Origin: Streptomyces lilacinus
GTDB taxonomy: Bacteria > Actinomycetota > Actinomycetes > Streptomycetales > Streptomycetaceae
Assembly (NCBI GenBank): GCA_000715685.1
Contig: KL569438.1
Location: forward strand, 30,921 to 40,032
Direction: 5' to 3'
DNA: 9,112 bases
The translations under genes and the position numbers were made by a program. Shown here piece by piece: positions 1 to 9,112 of the stretch; the first letter of the stretch is position 1, and each line of letters begins with the position of its first letter. The notes beneath the pieces were generated by a model. The model was not told the origin of the DNA and did not search any database. It saw only the letters and a list, made by a program, of their open reading frames with translations.

Positions 1-9
1 AAGAGACAG
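1..9 (+). other. Partial Tn5 mosaic end (tagmentation adapter remnant), not genomic
   Basis: The window opens with AAGAGACAG, the last nine bases of the 19-bp hyperactive Tn5 mosaic end used in Nextera-type libraries. Nine bases alone would be weak evidence. However, the full mosaic end sits at the other end of the window in the opposite orientation, which is what adapter on both sides of an insert looks like. These bases extend the nuoJ frame with artificial codons and should be trimmed. Confidence 0.88.
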
Positions 10-581
10 CGCTCGGACAGCTCGCGCTGGGTGGCGGCCCGCTCGGTGCGCTCCCGGTGGGTCAGCACCATCGCCCCGACGGCGGCCGTGATGAGCAGGG
101 CGCCGGTGATCTCGAAGGCGAAGACGTACTTGGTGAACAGCAGCGCCGCGAGCCCCTGGACGTTGCCGCCGGCGTTGGCCTGGCCCAGGCCGTTGAAGTC
201 GCGCAGCGAGGCGTTGGCGATGCCGGCGCCGAGCAGGATGCCGAAGCCCAGCGCGCACAGGCCGGCGAGCAGGCGCTGGCCGCGGATGGTCTCCTTCAGC
301 GAGTCCGCGGCGGTGACGCCCACCAGCATGACCACGAAGAGGAACAGCATCATGATCGCGCCGGTGTAGACGACGATCTGCACGACGCCCAGGAAGTAGG
401 CGCCGTTGGCGAGGTAGAAGACCGCGAGGACGATCATCGTCCCGGCGAGGGACAGCGCGCTGTGCACGGACTTCTTCATCAGCACCGTGCCGAGCGCCCC
501 GGCCACGGCGACGACGGCCAGCAGCCAGAACTGGACCGCCTCGCCGGTCGAGGTCGTCGAAGCGGCGGTCGCGAGGATCAT
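10..581 (-). CDS. nuoJ: NADH-quinone oxidoreductase subunit J (NuoJ), 3' end missing
   Basis: NuoJ is a small membrane-arm subunit of complex I, next to NuoA, NuoH and NuoK. It helps couple quinone reduction to proton movement. The frame starts at ATG 579-581 and stays open to the left edge, giving 190 fully genomic residues plus most of an Arg codon; anything further is adapter. About five hydrophobic segments are visible, near residues 16-35, 42-58, 62-88, 104-122 and 152-173. The third contains the conserved stretch [20 protein letters not shown], which carries the flexible helix (pi-bulge) of the family. After the last segment comes a charged Arg/Glu-rich cytoplasmic start of tail ([17 protein letters not shown]), and actinobacterial NuoJ proteins usually continue for roughly another 90 residues. 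The start overlaps the nuoI stop as ATGA (578-581). GAGGGGG at 595-589 sits 7 nt upstream as a plausible ribosome binding site. No internal disruption is seen. Confidence 0.95.
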
Positions 582-1156
582 GCCTCCACCCCCTCGTCGG
601 TGGGCTTCTCACCCTTGGAAACCGCCACCTGCCGGACCGTGCCCGGCGCCGCCTCGGTGACCAGGCCGCGGTAGTAGTCCTGCTCGGTCATGCCGGGGTA
701 GATCGCGTGCGGGGTGTCGACCATGCGGTCCTCGAGGCCGGCCAGCAGCTGCTCCTTCGTGTAGATGAGCGACTCGCGGCTGGCGTCGGCCAGTTCGTAC
801 TCGTTGGTCATCGTCAGGGCGCGGGTCGGACAGGCCTCGACGCACAGCCCGCACAGGATGCAGCGCAGGTAGTTGATCTGGTAGACGCGGCCGTAGCGCT
901 CGCCCGGGGAGTAGCGCTCCTCGTCGGTGTTGTCCGCGCCCTCGACGTAGATGGCGTCCGCCGGGCAGGCCCAGGCGCACAGCTCGCAGCCGATGCACTT
1001 CTCCAGGCCGTCCGGGTGGCGGTTGAGCTGGTGACGGCCGTGGAAGCGCGGCGCGGTGGGCTTCTTCTCCTCGGGGTACTGCTCGGTCAGCCGCTTCTTG
1101 AACATGGCCTTGAAGGTCACGCCGAAGCCGGCCACGGGGTTCTGGAACTCAGACAC
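578..1156 (-). CDS. nuoI: NADH-quinone oxidoreductase subunit I (NuoI), two-[4Fe-4S] ferredoxin-like subunit
   Basis: NuoI carries clusters N6a and N6b and passes electrons from NuoG toward cluster N2 on NuoB, at the cytoplasmic side of the membrane. The protein is 192 aa from a GTG start. Two classic CxxCxxCxxxCP motifs are visible: Cys54, 57, 60, 64 ([12 protein letters not shown]) and Cys99, 102, 105, 109 ([12 protein letters not shown]). Upstream is the basic stretch [16 protein letters not shown] (residues 35-50), and between the motifs lies [17 protein letters not shown]. Both are typical of the family. The GTG at 1154-1156 is preferred because AAAGGAGG lies 6 nt upstream (1170-1163). 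The frame is open further upstream to about 1354, but that extra stretch is Arg/Pro-rich shadow sequence overlapping nuoH and has no family similarity. The gene overlaps the end of nuoH by 8 nt and ends in an ATGA overlap with nuoJ. Confidence 0.97.
   Translation of the reverse strand: MSEFQNPVAGFGVTFKAMFKKRLTEQYPEEKKPTAPRFHGRHQLNRHPDGLEKCIGCELCAWACPADAIYVEGADNTDEERYSPGERYGRVYQINYLRCILCGLCVEACPTRALTMTNEYELADASRESLIYTKEQLLAGLEDRMVDTPHAIYPGMTEQDYYRGLVTEAAPGTVRQVAVSKGEKPTDEGVEA
589..595 (-). promoter_or_regulatory. Likely ribosome binding site of nuoJ
   Basis: GAGGGGG on the minus strand lies 7 nt before the ATG at 581, within the last codons of nuoI. A GGAGG is also present but only 1 nt from the start codon, too close to work normally. 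Confidence 0.55.
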
Positions 1157-2528
1157 CGTCGGCCTCCTTTCCGTCACGCACAGTGTCCACCCCGCCACTG
1201 ACAATGAGCGCCCGGTCCGTGCGCGACCTGCGGCGCGGCACGGGCGGCAGGGTCTGGCCGGGCAGCGGCGGCACGGGGAACCCGCCCGCCGTCGGGTCGA
1301 ATTCGGGCGCCGGCTCCTTCGCCCCCTCCGCGGCCTCCTCCCCGTCCCGGTCACCGCGGCGGCTGTGGAAGATGTCGGCGAGCACCGACAGCAGCAGGAC
1401 CACGAGGACGGCGCCGCCGACGTACAGCACGATGTCCTGGAAGGGGTAGTTCTCGTTCCGCAGGGCCCGGACGGTCGCCACGAGCATCAGCCACACCACG
1501 GAGACCGGGATGAGCACCTTCCAGCCCAGCTTCATCAGCTGGTCGTAGCGCACTCGGGGGAGCGTGCCGCGCAGCCAGATGAAGAAGAACAGCAGCAGCT
1601 GCACCTTGAGGACGAACCAGAGCATCGGCCACCAGCCGTGGTTCGCGCCCTCCCAGAAGGCCGACACGGGGTACGGGGCCTGCCAGCCGCCCAGGAAGAG
1701 GGTGGTGGCCACCGCCGAGACCGTCACCATGTTCACGTACTCGGCGAGCATGAACATCGCGAACTTGATGGACGAGTACTCGGTGTTGAAGCCGCCGACC
1801 AGGTCACCCTCGGACTCCGGCATGTCGAACGGCGCCCGGTTGGTCTCCCCCACCATCGTCGCGATGTAGACGAGGAAGGAGACCGGCAGCAGCAGCACGT
1901 ACCACCGGTCGTGCTGGGCCTCGACGATGGCCGAGGTCGACATCGAGCCGGAGTAGAGGAACACCGACGCGAAGGCCGCGCCCATCGCGATCTCGTACGA
2001 GATCATCTGCGCGCACGAGCGCAGCCCGCCCAGCAGCGGGTACGTCGAGCCCGACGACCAACCCGCCAGCACGATGCCGTAGATGCCGATCGAGGCGATC
2101 GCCAGGATGTAGAGGACCGCGATCGGCAGGTCGGTGAGCTGCATCGTCGTGCGGTGGCCGAAGATCGAGATCTCGTTGCCCGCCGGGCCGAAGGGGATCA
2201 CGGCGATCGCCATGAAGGCCGGGATCGCCGCGACGATCGGCGCGAGGACGTAGACGATCTTGTCGGCGCGGCGGACGATCACGTCCTCCTTGAGCATCAG
2301 CTTCACGCCGTCGGCCAGCGACTGCAGCAGGCCCCACGGGCCGTGCCGGTTGGGGCCGATGCGCAGCTGCATCCAGGCGACGACCTTGCGCTCCCAGACG
2401 ATCGAGAAGAGCACCGTCAGCATCAGGAACGCGAAGCAGAAGACCGCCTTGATCACGACCAGCCACCACGGGTCCCTGCCGAACATCGACAGGTCCTCGG
2501 CGGCGAGTTGCAGCGGCACGTGGTTCAC
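1149..2528 (-). CDS. nuoH: NADH-quinone oxidoreductase subunit H (NuoH), quinone-site membrane subunit
   Basis: NuoH anchors the peripheral arm to the membrane arm and forms much of the quinone entry channel. The protein is 459 aa. Conserved loops are clear: residues 46-82, from [19 protein letters not shown] to KLMLKED; residues 227-253, [20 protein letters not shown] followed by FNTEYSS; and residues 320-337, [18 protein letters not shown]. Eight or nine hydrophobic segments can be traced, near 20-43, 91-113, 132-157, 175-195, 208-227, 256-282, 302-320, 336-355 and 364-386. The last 70 or so residues form a charged then Pro-rich tail that many bacterial NuoH proteins of about 325-345 aa lack. 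The start is GTG at 2526-2528, sharing GTGA with the nuoG stop. GGAGGT (2540-2535) lies 6 nt upstream. The frame is open far upstream through nuoG, but only as GC-driven shadow. The 3' end holds the nuoI ribosome binding site and overlaps nuoI by 8 nt. Confidence 0.97.
   Translation of the reverse strand: MNHVPLQLAAEDLSMFGRDPWWLVVIKAVFCFAFLMLTVLFSIVWERKVVAWMQLRIGPNRHGPWGLLQSLADGVKLMLKEDVIVRRADKIVYVLAPIVAAIPAFMAIAVIPFGPAGNEISIFGHRTTMQLTDLPIAVLYILAIASIGIYGIVLAGWSSGSTYPLLGGLRSCAQMISYEIAMGAAFASVFLYSGSMSTSAIVEAQHDRWYVLLLPVSFLVYIATMVGETNRAPFDMPESEGDLVGGFNTEYSSIKFAMFMLAEYVNMVTVSAVATTLFLGGWQAPYPVSAFWEGANHGWWPMLWFVLKVQLLLFFFIWLRGTLPRVRYDQLMKLGWKVLIPVSVVWLMLVATVRALRNENYPFQDIVLYVGGAVLVVLLLSVLADIFHSRRGDRDGEEAAEGAKEPAPEFDPTAGGFPVPPLPGQTLPPVPRRRSRTDRALIVSGGVDTVRDGKEADGV
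1163..1170 (-). promoter_or_regulatory. Ribosome binding site of nuoI
   Basis: AAAGGAGG on the minus strand, 6 nt before the GTG at 1156, is the strongest Shine-Dalgarno match in the window and decides the nuoI start. It lies inside the end of nuoH, so ribosomes finishing nuoH pass directly over it. Confidence 0.85.
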
Positions 2529-5031
2529 GGCCGCACCTCCCGTCCCTCGTCGCCGGCGCCTTCGCCGGTATCCGCCCCGATCCGGACGAGCTCGCCCGGC
2601 AGCGCCCCGATGTCGGAGGCGACGCCTCCGCCCACCGAGTTCAGCGGGAGCCACACCACGCGGTCCGGCATGGGCGTGACCGCGACCGGCAGCCGGAGGG
2701 TGCCGGCCGGGCCGGTCACCGCCAGCGACTCCCCGTCGCGCACCCCCGCCTCGGCCGCCGTCGCCGCCGAGACCCGGGCGAGCGCCGGGGGCCGGGTGGC
2801 GGCCAGCGCGTCGTCGCCGTCCTGCAGCCGGCCGCGGTCGAGCAGCAGCCGGTGGCCCGCGAGGACCGCCTCGCCGCGCTCGGGCCGGGCCGGCGGCCGC
2901 CCGGGCTCGGCCGGGTCCGCCGCCCGCTCGCCGCCCCAGCGGCCCAAACGGTCCAACTCCGCCCGCACCGCGGCCAGATCGGGCAGCCCGAGCCCGACAC
3001 CCATGGCGTCGGCCAGCATGTGCAGCACCCGGTGGTCCGACTGGCAGTGCCGGCCCGTCTGCTGGTCCGGCTTGAGCGCCGCCTCGAACGGCCGGGCCCG
3101 GCCCTCCCAGTCGAGGAACGTGCCGGCCTTCTCGACGACCGCCGCGACCGGCAGCACCACGTCCGCCCGGTCCGCCACCTCGCTCGGCCGCTGCTCCAGG
3201 CTGACCAGGAAGCCCACCGCGTCCAGCGCCTCGCGGGCCCGCGCCGGATCGGGCAGGTCCGCCACCTCCACGCCGCCCACCAGCAGCGCGGCCAACTCGC
3301 CGGTGGCCGCCGCCTCCACGATCTGGCCCGTGTCCCGGCCGGGGCTGCGCGGCAGCTCCGGCACGCCCCACACCGCCGCCGTCTCCTCGCGCGCCCGCGG
3401 GTCCGTGGTCGGCCGGCCGCCCGGCAGCAGCCCCGGCAGGGCCCCCGCCTCGAGCGCCCCGCGCTCGCCCGCCCGCCGCGGCACCCACACCATCTCCGCG
3501 CCCGTCGCCGCGGCCGCCGCCAGCGCCGCCGTCAGCGCGCCCGGCACCCCCGCCGCCCGCTCCCCGACGAGGATCACCGCGCCCTCGCGGCGCAGCGCCT
3601 CGGCCGCCGCCCGGCCGTCCGCGTCCAGCCCGGACGAGTCCGCCAGCGCCCGCAGCCACTCCGGCTCCGTGCCGGGGGCCGCCGGCAGCAGCGTGCCGCC
3701 GGCCTTCGTCAGACCCCGGGTCGCGTGGGTGGCCAGCGCGAAGACCCGCTGCCCGCGCTTGCGCCACGCCTTGCGCAGCCGCAGGAAGACGCCCGGCGCC
3801 TCCTCCTCGGCCTCCAGCCCCACCAGCAGCACCGCCGGCGCCTGCTCCAGGGCCGTGTACGTCAGGCCCGAGCCGTCCAGGTCCCGGCCGCGCCCGGCGA
3901 CCCGGGCCGCGAGGAAGTCGGCCTCCTCGCCGCTGTGCACGCGCGCCCGGAAGTCCACGTCATGCGTGTCGAGGGCGACGCGGGCGAACTTGGCGTAGGC
4001 GTACGCGTCCTCGACCGTCGCCCGCCCGCCCGTGAGCACCCCGGCCCGGCCGCGCGCCGCCGCGAGCCCGCGCGCGGCGGCCTCGAGCGCCTCCGGCCAG
4101 CTCGCCGGCGCCAGCACGCCCGCCTCGTCGCGCACCAGCGGGGTCGTGAACCGCTCGGGCCGCTGCGCGTAGCGGAACGCGAAGCGGCCCTTGTCGCACA
4201 GCCACTCCTCGTTGACCTCGGGGTCCTCGGCCGCCAGGCGCCGCATCACCTTGCCGCGCCGGTGATCGGTGCGCGTCGCGCAGCCGCCCGCACAGTGCTC
4301 GCACACCGACGGAGAGGACACCAGGTCGAACGGACGGGCGCGGAACCGGTACGCCGCCGACGTCAGCGCACCCACCGGACAGATCTGGATGGTGTTGCCG
4401 GAGAAGTACGACTGGAACGGGTCGCCCTCGCCCGTGCCGACCTGCTCCAGCGCGCCCCGCTCCAGCAGCTCGATCATCGGATCGCCCGCGATCTCCGCCG
4501 AGAAGCGGGTGCAGCGCGCGCACAGCACGCACCGCTCGCGGTCCAGCAGGATCTGCGGGGAGATCGCCACCGGCTTCGCGTACGTGCGCTTGGCACCCTC
4601 GAAGCGGGAGTCGGCCTGCCCGGCGCTCATGGCCTGGTTCTGCAGGGGGCACTCGCCGCCCTTGTCGCAGACCGGGCAGTCCAGCGGGTGGTTGATCAGC
4701 AGCAGCTCCATCACGCCGCGCTGCGCCTTCTCCGCGACGGGCGAGGTGAGCTGCGTTTTGACGACCATGCCGTCGGTGCAGGTGATCGTGCAGGACGCCA
4801 TGGGCTTGCGCTGGCCCTCGACCTCGACGATGCACTGCCGGCAGGCGCCGGCCGGGTCCAGCAGCGGGTGGTCGCAGAAGCGCGGGATCTCGATCCCGAG
4901 GAGCTCCGCGGCCCGGATGACGAGCGTGCCCTTGGGCACGGAGAGCTGGACGCCGTCGATGGTGACGGAGACCAGGTCCTCCGGCGGGACGGCCGCGTTC
5001 CCTCCACCGGAGGGGGCGGACGTGGTGACGG

Positions 5032-5035
<4 letters not shown>
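2525..5035 (-). CDS. nuoG: NADH-quinone oxidoreductase subunit G (NuoG), iron-sulfur subunit of the NADH module
   Basis: NuoG carries electrons from the NuoE/NuoF pair toward NuoI. The protein is 836 aa. The N-terminal ferredoxin-like domain has the N1b [2Fe-2S] ligands Cys54, 65, 68 and 82. Next is the N5 site, His116, Cys120, 123 and 129 ([14 protein letters not shown]). The N4 site is Cys169, 172, 175 and 219. A further CxxCxxxC set, Cys245, 248, 252 with Cys280, matches the extra N7 cluster found in several bacteria but absent from mitochondria. From about residue 300 the sequence follows the molybdopterin-oxidoreductase fold. Conserved pieces include [20 protein letters not shown] (residues 624-643) and a C-terminal MopB-like barrel at about 750-825. 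The C-terminal half is strongly Ala/Gly/Arg/Glu-rich and looks far less constrained than the N-terminal third. No molybdenum cofactor use is expected in this family. The ATG at 5033-5035 shares ATGA with the nuoF stop; a weak GGGGG (5047-5043) lies 7 nt upstream. Confidence 0.96.
2535..2540 (-). promoter_or_regulatory. Ribosome binding site of nuoH
   Basis: GGAGGT on the minus strand, 6 nt before the GTG at 2528. It supports GTG as the true start of nuoH and lies within the last codons of nuoG. Confidence 0.82.
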
Positions 5036-6398
<1,363 letters not shown>

Positions 6399-6402
<4 letters not shown>

Positions 6403-7229
6403 CCCTCCCCCTCCTCGGTGACCGGGCCGCTCGGGTGCTCGGGGTCCGATGCGGATGTGGGCTGAGGCGCGTCGTGGGAGCTGGGGTGCTCGGGGGGACG
6501 CTCGTCCTGCGGGGGCTCGCCGCGCGGGGGCCCCACGCGCGCCGGGCCGGTCTCCCCGCGGGCGAGCCGGAGCCCGACCAGCGAGGCGGGGCCGGCGCCG
6601 CCGCTCGCCTCGACCGCGCCGGGCCGCTGGTCGGGGAAGCCGGCGAGGATGCGGGCGGTCTCCTTGTACGTGCACAGGGGCGCGCCGCGGGTCGGCTCGA
6701 CGGGCCGGCCGGCGCGCAGGTCGTCGACGAGCCGCAGGGCGCTCTCGGGCGTCTGGTTGTCGAAGAACTCCCAGTTGACCATCACCACGGGGGCGTAGTC
6801 GCAGGCCGCGTTGCACTCGATGTGCTCGAGGGTGACCTTGCCGTCCCCGGTGGTCTCGCCGTTGCCGACGCCCAGGTGGCGCTTGAGGGTGTCGAAGATG
6901 GCGTCGCCGCCCAGCACCGCGCAGAGCGTGTTGGTGCACACCCCGACCTGATAGTCGCCACCAGGTTTGCGGCGGTACATCGTGTAGAAGGTGGCGACCG
7001 CCGTGACCTCGGCCGTGGTGAGCCCCAGCTTCTCGGCGCAGAAGCGCATGCCGGTGCGGGTGACGTGCCCTTCCTCGGCCTGCACGAGGTGCAGCAGCGG
7101 CAGCAGCGCGCTGCGGCTGTCGGGGTAGCGGGCGATCACCTCGTCCGCGTCGGCCTCGAGCCGGGCCCGTACGTCGGCGGGGTAGTCGGGAGGGGGGAGC
7201 TGCGGCATCCCCAGCTGTACGTCTGTCAC
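6399..7229 (-). CDS. nuoE: NADH-quinone oxidoreductase subunit E (NuoE), [2Fe-2S] thioredoxin-like subunit
   Basis: NuoE pairs with NuoF and carries the off-path cluster N1a. The protein is 276 aa from a GTG start. The N-terminal helical region includes [23 protein letters not shown] (about residues 34-56) and [13 protein letters not shown] (73-85), both typical of the 24-kDa family. The [2Fe-2S] ligands are Cys98 and Cys103 (CTNTLC) and Cys139 and Cys143 (CNAAC). Family cores end soon after about residue 200, and this protein adds about 75 residues rich in Pro, Gly, Glu, Ser and Arg with no obvious fold. The GTG at 7227-7229 shares GTGA with the nuoD stop, and GGGAGG (7244-7239) lies 9 nt upstream. 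The open frame reaches about 7628, but that part lies inside nuoD and is Arg/Gly/Pro shadow sequence. The tail ends at an ATGA overlap with nuoF. Confidence 0.97.
6410..6416 (-). promoter_or_regulatory. Ribosome binding site of nuoF
   Basis: GAGGAGG on the minus strand, followed by a further GGGAGGG run, ends 7 nt before the ATG at 6402. Because the purine run continues to the start codon, it could also serve the second ATG at 6396. It lies in the last codons of nuoE, where it encodes part of the Glu/Gly-rich tail end. Confidence 0.75.
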
Positions 7230-8557
7230 CGGTCGACGCCTCCCATCACGGGGTCGATGGACGCGACGGCGACGATGACGTCGGCGACCATGCCGCCCTC
7301 GCACATCGCCGCCACGGCCTGGAGGTTGGTGAAGGAGGGGTCGCGGAAGTGGACCCGGTAGGGGCGGGTGCCGCCGTCGCTGACCACATGCACGCCGAGC
7401 TCGCCCTTGGGGGACTCCACGGCCGTGTACGCCTGCCCCGGAGGCACCCGGAAGCCCTCCGTCACCAGCTTGAAGTGGTGGATCAGGGCCTCCATCGAGG
7501 TGCCCATGATCTTCTTGATGTGGTCGAGGGAGTTGCCGAGCCCGTCCGGCCCGAGGGCCAGCTGCGCCGGCCAGGCGATTTTCTTGTCGGCGACCATCAC
7601 CGGGCCCGGCGCGAGCCGGTCCAGGCACTGCTCGACGATCCGCAGCGACTGCCGCATCTCCTCGAGCCGGATCAGGAAGCGCCCGTAGGCGTCGCAGCTG
7701 TCGGCGGTCGGGACGTCGAACTCGTAGGTGTCGTAGCCGCAGTAGGGCTGGGCCTTGCGCAGGTCGTGCGGCAGGCCGGTGGCGCGCAGGATGGGGCCGG
7801 TGGCGCCGAGGGCCATGCAGCCGGCGAGGTCGAGGTAGCCGATGTCCTGCATGCGGCCCTTGAAGATGGGGTTCCCCGTCGCGAGCTTGTCGTACTCGGG
7901 CAGGTTCCTGCGCATCTTCTTCACGAACTCGCGCACCTGGTCCACGGCGCCGGGCGGCAGGTCCTGGGCCAGGCCGCCGGGACGGACGTAGGCGTGGTTC
8001 ATGCGCAGGCCGGTGATCAGCTCGAAGATGTCGAGGACGAGCTCGCGGTCCCGGAACCCGTAGATCATGATCGTGGTGGCGCCGAGCTCCATGCCGCCGG
8101 TGGCGATGGCCACCAGGTGGGAGGAGATTCGGTTCAGCTCCATGAGCATGACCCGGATCACCGAGGCCCGGTCGGGGACCTGCTCCTCGATGCCGAGCAG
8201 CTTCTCGACGCCCAGGCAGTACGCCGTCTCGTTGAAGAAGGGCGTGAGGTAGTCCATGCGCGTCACGAAGGTGGTGCCCTGCGTCCAGTTCCGGAACTCG
8301 AGGTTCTTCTCGATGCCGGTGTGCAGGTAGCCGATGCCGCAGCGGGCCTCGGTGACCGTCTCGCCGTCGATCTCCAGGATGAGCCGGAGCACTCCGTGCG
8401 TGGAGGGGTGCTGGGGGCCCATGTTGACGACGATGCGCTCGTCGTCGGCCTGCCGCGCGGCTGCGGCGACCTCGTCCCAGTCGCCGCCGGTGACGGTGTA
8501 GACGGTGCCCTCGGTGGTCTCGCGGGGCCCGGCGGGGGCGTCGTTCGGGGTGGACAT
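7226..8557 (-). CDS. nuoD: NADH-quinone oxidoreductase subunit D (NuoD), 49-kDa-type quinone-site subunit
   Basis: NuoD is the hydrogenase-large-subunit-like protein that, with NuoB and NuoH, forms the quinone reduction site. The protein is 443 aa. The N-terminus has the conserved [21 protein letters not shown] (residues 45-65). His54 and Tyr103 (in MDYLTPF) are spaced 49 residues apart, as are the quinone-contacting His38 and Tyr87 of the Thermus subunit, so they are the likely quinone head-group ligands. Other family blocks are [10 protein letters not shown] (75-84), [12 protein letters not shown] (184-195), and the C-terminal [10 protein letters not shown]. The hydrogenase Ni ligands are not expected in this family. 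NuoC is a separate gene, unlike the fused nuoCD of Escherichia coli. The ATG at 8555-8557 shares one base with the nuoC stop (TGATG). GGAGGT (8573-8568) precedes it, at a somewhat long 10-11 nt spacing. The stop overlaps nuoE by 4 nt. Confidence 0.98.
   Translation of the reverse strand: MSTPNDAPAGPRETTEGTVYTVTGGDWDEVAAAARQADDERIVVNMGPQHPSTHGVLRLILEIDGETVTEARCGIGYLHTGIEKNLEFRNWTQGTTFVTRMDYLTPFFNETAYCLGVEKLLGIEEQVPDRASVIRVMLMELNRISSHLVAIATGGMELGATTIMIYGFRDRELVLDIFELITGLRMNHAYVRPGGLAQDLPPGAVDQVREFVKKMRRNLPEYDKLATGNPIFKGRMQDIGYLDLAGCMALGATGPILRATGLPHDLRKAQPYCGYDTYEFDVPTADSCDAYGRFLIRLEEMRQSLRIVEQCLDRLAPGPVMVADKKIAWPAQLALGPDGLGNSLDHIKKIMGTSMEALIHHFKLVTEGFRVPPGQAYTAVESPKGELGVHVVSDGGTRPYRVHFRDPSFTNLQAVAAMCEGGMVADVIVAVASIDPVMGGVDR
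7239..7244 (-). promoter_or_regulatory. Ribosome binding site of nuoE
   Basis: GGGAGG on the minus strand, 9 nt before the GTG at 7229, embedded in the codons for the conserved MGGVDR end of NuoD. It supports the GTG start of nuoE. Confidence 0.75.
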
Positions 8558-9091
8558 CAGGAGTACGACCTCCGCTGGTCGGGAGCCGGGATCTGGGCGC
8601 CCTTGTACTCGACGGGGATGCCGCCGAGGGGATAGTCCTTGCGCTGCGGGAAGCCCTGCCAGTCGTCCGGCATCATGATCCGCGTGAGTGCGGGGTGGCC
8701 GTCGAAGACGAGCCCGAAGAAGTCGTAGGTCTCGCGCTCGTGCCAGTCGTTGGTCGGATAGACGTCGACGATCGACGGCACGTGCGGGTCGTCGTCGGGG
8801 GCGGCGACCTCGAGCCGGATCAGCCGGTTGTGGGTGATCGAGCGCAGGTGGTAGATCGCGTGCAGCTCGCGCCCCTTGTCCCCGGGGAAGTGGACCCCGC
8901 TGACGCCCGTGCAGAGCTCGAAGCGCAGGGCGGGGTCGTCGCGCAGGGTGCGGGCGACGCGCGGCAGGTGCTCGCGGGCGATGTGGAAGGTGAGCTCGCC
9001 CCGGTCGACGACGGTCTTCTCGATCGCGTTCTGCGGCAGGAGGTCCTGCTCCTCGAGCGCGCCCTCCAGCTCGTCCGCGACCTCGTCGAAC
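8557..9091 (-). CDS. nuoC: NADH-quinone oxidoreductase subunit C (NuoC), 5' end missing
   Basis: NuoC is the 30-kDa-type structural subunit of the connecting arm, bound to NuoD and stabilising the peripheral arm. 177 genomic residues are visible, beginning [10 protein letters not shown] at position 9090. The complex I 30-kDa signature is complete near the C-terminus, in fragment residues 118-154: [20 protein letters not shown], followed by [19 protein letters not shown]. The frame can be read further right to an ATG at 9106-9108, giving MCIRDR in front, but those codons are Tn5 mosaic-end adapter and must not be annotated as the N-terminus. Streptomycete NuoC proteins as I remember them carry roughly 70 more residues before this point. 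The base at 9091 gives a codon ending in G, which would fit a Trp codon before FDEV, but that is a guess. The C-terminus ([12 protein letters not shown]) is intact and its stop shares one base with the nuoD start. Confidence 0.96.
8568..8573 (-). promoter_or_regulatory. Ribosome binding site of nuoD
   Basis: GGAGGT on the minus strand ends 10 nt before the ATG at 8557, a little longer than ideal. It lies in the last codons of nuoC (the RRSYS end). Confidence 0.68.
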
Positions 9092-9110
9092 CTGTCTCTT
9101 ATACACATCT
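9092..9110 (-). other. Complete 19-bp Tn5 mosaic end (tagmentation adapter), not genomic
   Basis: CTGTCTCTTATACACATCT is an exact match to the hyperactive Tn5 mosaic end used in Nextera-type libraries. It is the hybrid laboratory element, not a natural IS50 end. It is much more AT-rich than everything around it and breaks the nuoC coding sequence. The last two bases of the window, CT at 9111-9112, lie beyond the mosaic end and match only one of the next two adapter bases, so they may be adapter with an error. The minus-strand read of this adapter supplies the false start of the truncated nuoC. Confidence 0.97.
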
Positions 9111-9112
9111 CT

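Noticed and set aside
1157..1354. Upstream extension of nuoI giving a 258-aa protein.
   Set aside because: The added 66 residues are Arg/Pro-rich and lie within nuoH in another frame. A strong AAAGGAGG directly before the GTG at 1156 marks the real start, and the resulting 192 aa fits the family.
1056..3998. A 980-aa open frame on the plus strand, opposite nuoH and nuoG.
   Set aside because: It runs antisense to well-supported genes and is rich in Arg, Pro, Ser, His and Gln with no recognisable domain. Such frames are expected where third codon positions are nearly all G/C and stops become rare on the opposite strand.
7349..8635. A 428-aa plus-strand open frame opposite nuoD and the end of nuoC.
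   Set aside because: Antisense to highly conserved NuoD and lacking any recognisable motif; a GC-bias shadow.
9092..9110. A natural IS50/Tn5 insertion end or other transposon boundary.
   Set aside because: The sequence is the engineered hybrid mosaic end, sits exactly at the contig edge, and has an inverted partner remnant at the other edge. No transposase gene is present. Library adapter explains it fully.

Overview
This window is a piece of the nuo operon, which encodes the proton-pumping NADH:quinone oxidoreductase (respiratory complex I). The organism is a high-GC actinobacterium, most likely Streptomyces or a close relative in the Streptomycetaceae. That placement rests on very GC-rich coding sequence with G/C-dominated third codon positions, frequent GTG starts, separate nuoC and nuoD genes, NuoE and NuoH with long C-terminal tails, and protein sequences that read like the streptomycete NuoC-NuoJ proteins I remember. 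No database search was run, so the genus is an inference.

All genes lie on the minus strand and are transcribed from right to left in the order nuoC (5' end missing), nuoD, nuoE, nuoF, nuoG, nuoH, nuoI, nuoJ (3' end missing). Six genes are complete and the two at the edges are cut. Every one of the seven gene junctions overlaps (by 1, 4, 4, 4, 4, 8 and 4 nt), so the insert has no intergenic DNA. I see no promoter, terminator, RNA gene, repeat array or mobile element inside it. nuoA and nuoB should lie beyond the right edge, and nuoK to nuoN beyond the left edge.

Together the genes give the NADH-oxidising module (NuoE, NuoF, NuoG), the connecting arm (NuoC, NuoD, NuoI) and the first part of the membrane arm (NuoH, NuoJ). 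Electrons pass from NADH to FMN on NuoF, through the Fe-S clusters of NuoE, NuoF, NuoG and NuoI, and to quinone at the NuoD/NuoB/NuoH junction. Ligands for eight Fe-S clusters can be read directly (N1a, N3, N1b, N5, N4, N7, N6a, N6b). The ninth, N2, sits on NuoB outside the window.

Both ends of the sequence are technical, not biological. Positions 9092-9110 are a perfect 19-bp Tn5 mosaic end (Nextera-type tagmentation adapter), and positions 1-9 are the last nine bases of the same element facing the other way. Genuine genomic sequence runs from about 10 to 9091. The adapter supplies a false ATG that makes the truncated nuoC look complete, with the artificial N-terminus MCIRDR. I found no evidence of a previously undescribed system; this is a conserved housekeeping operon.
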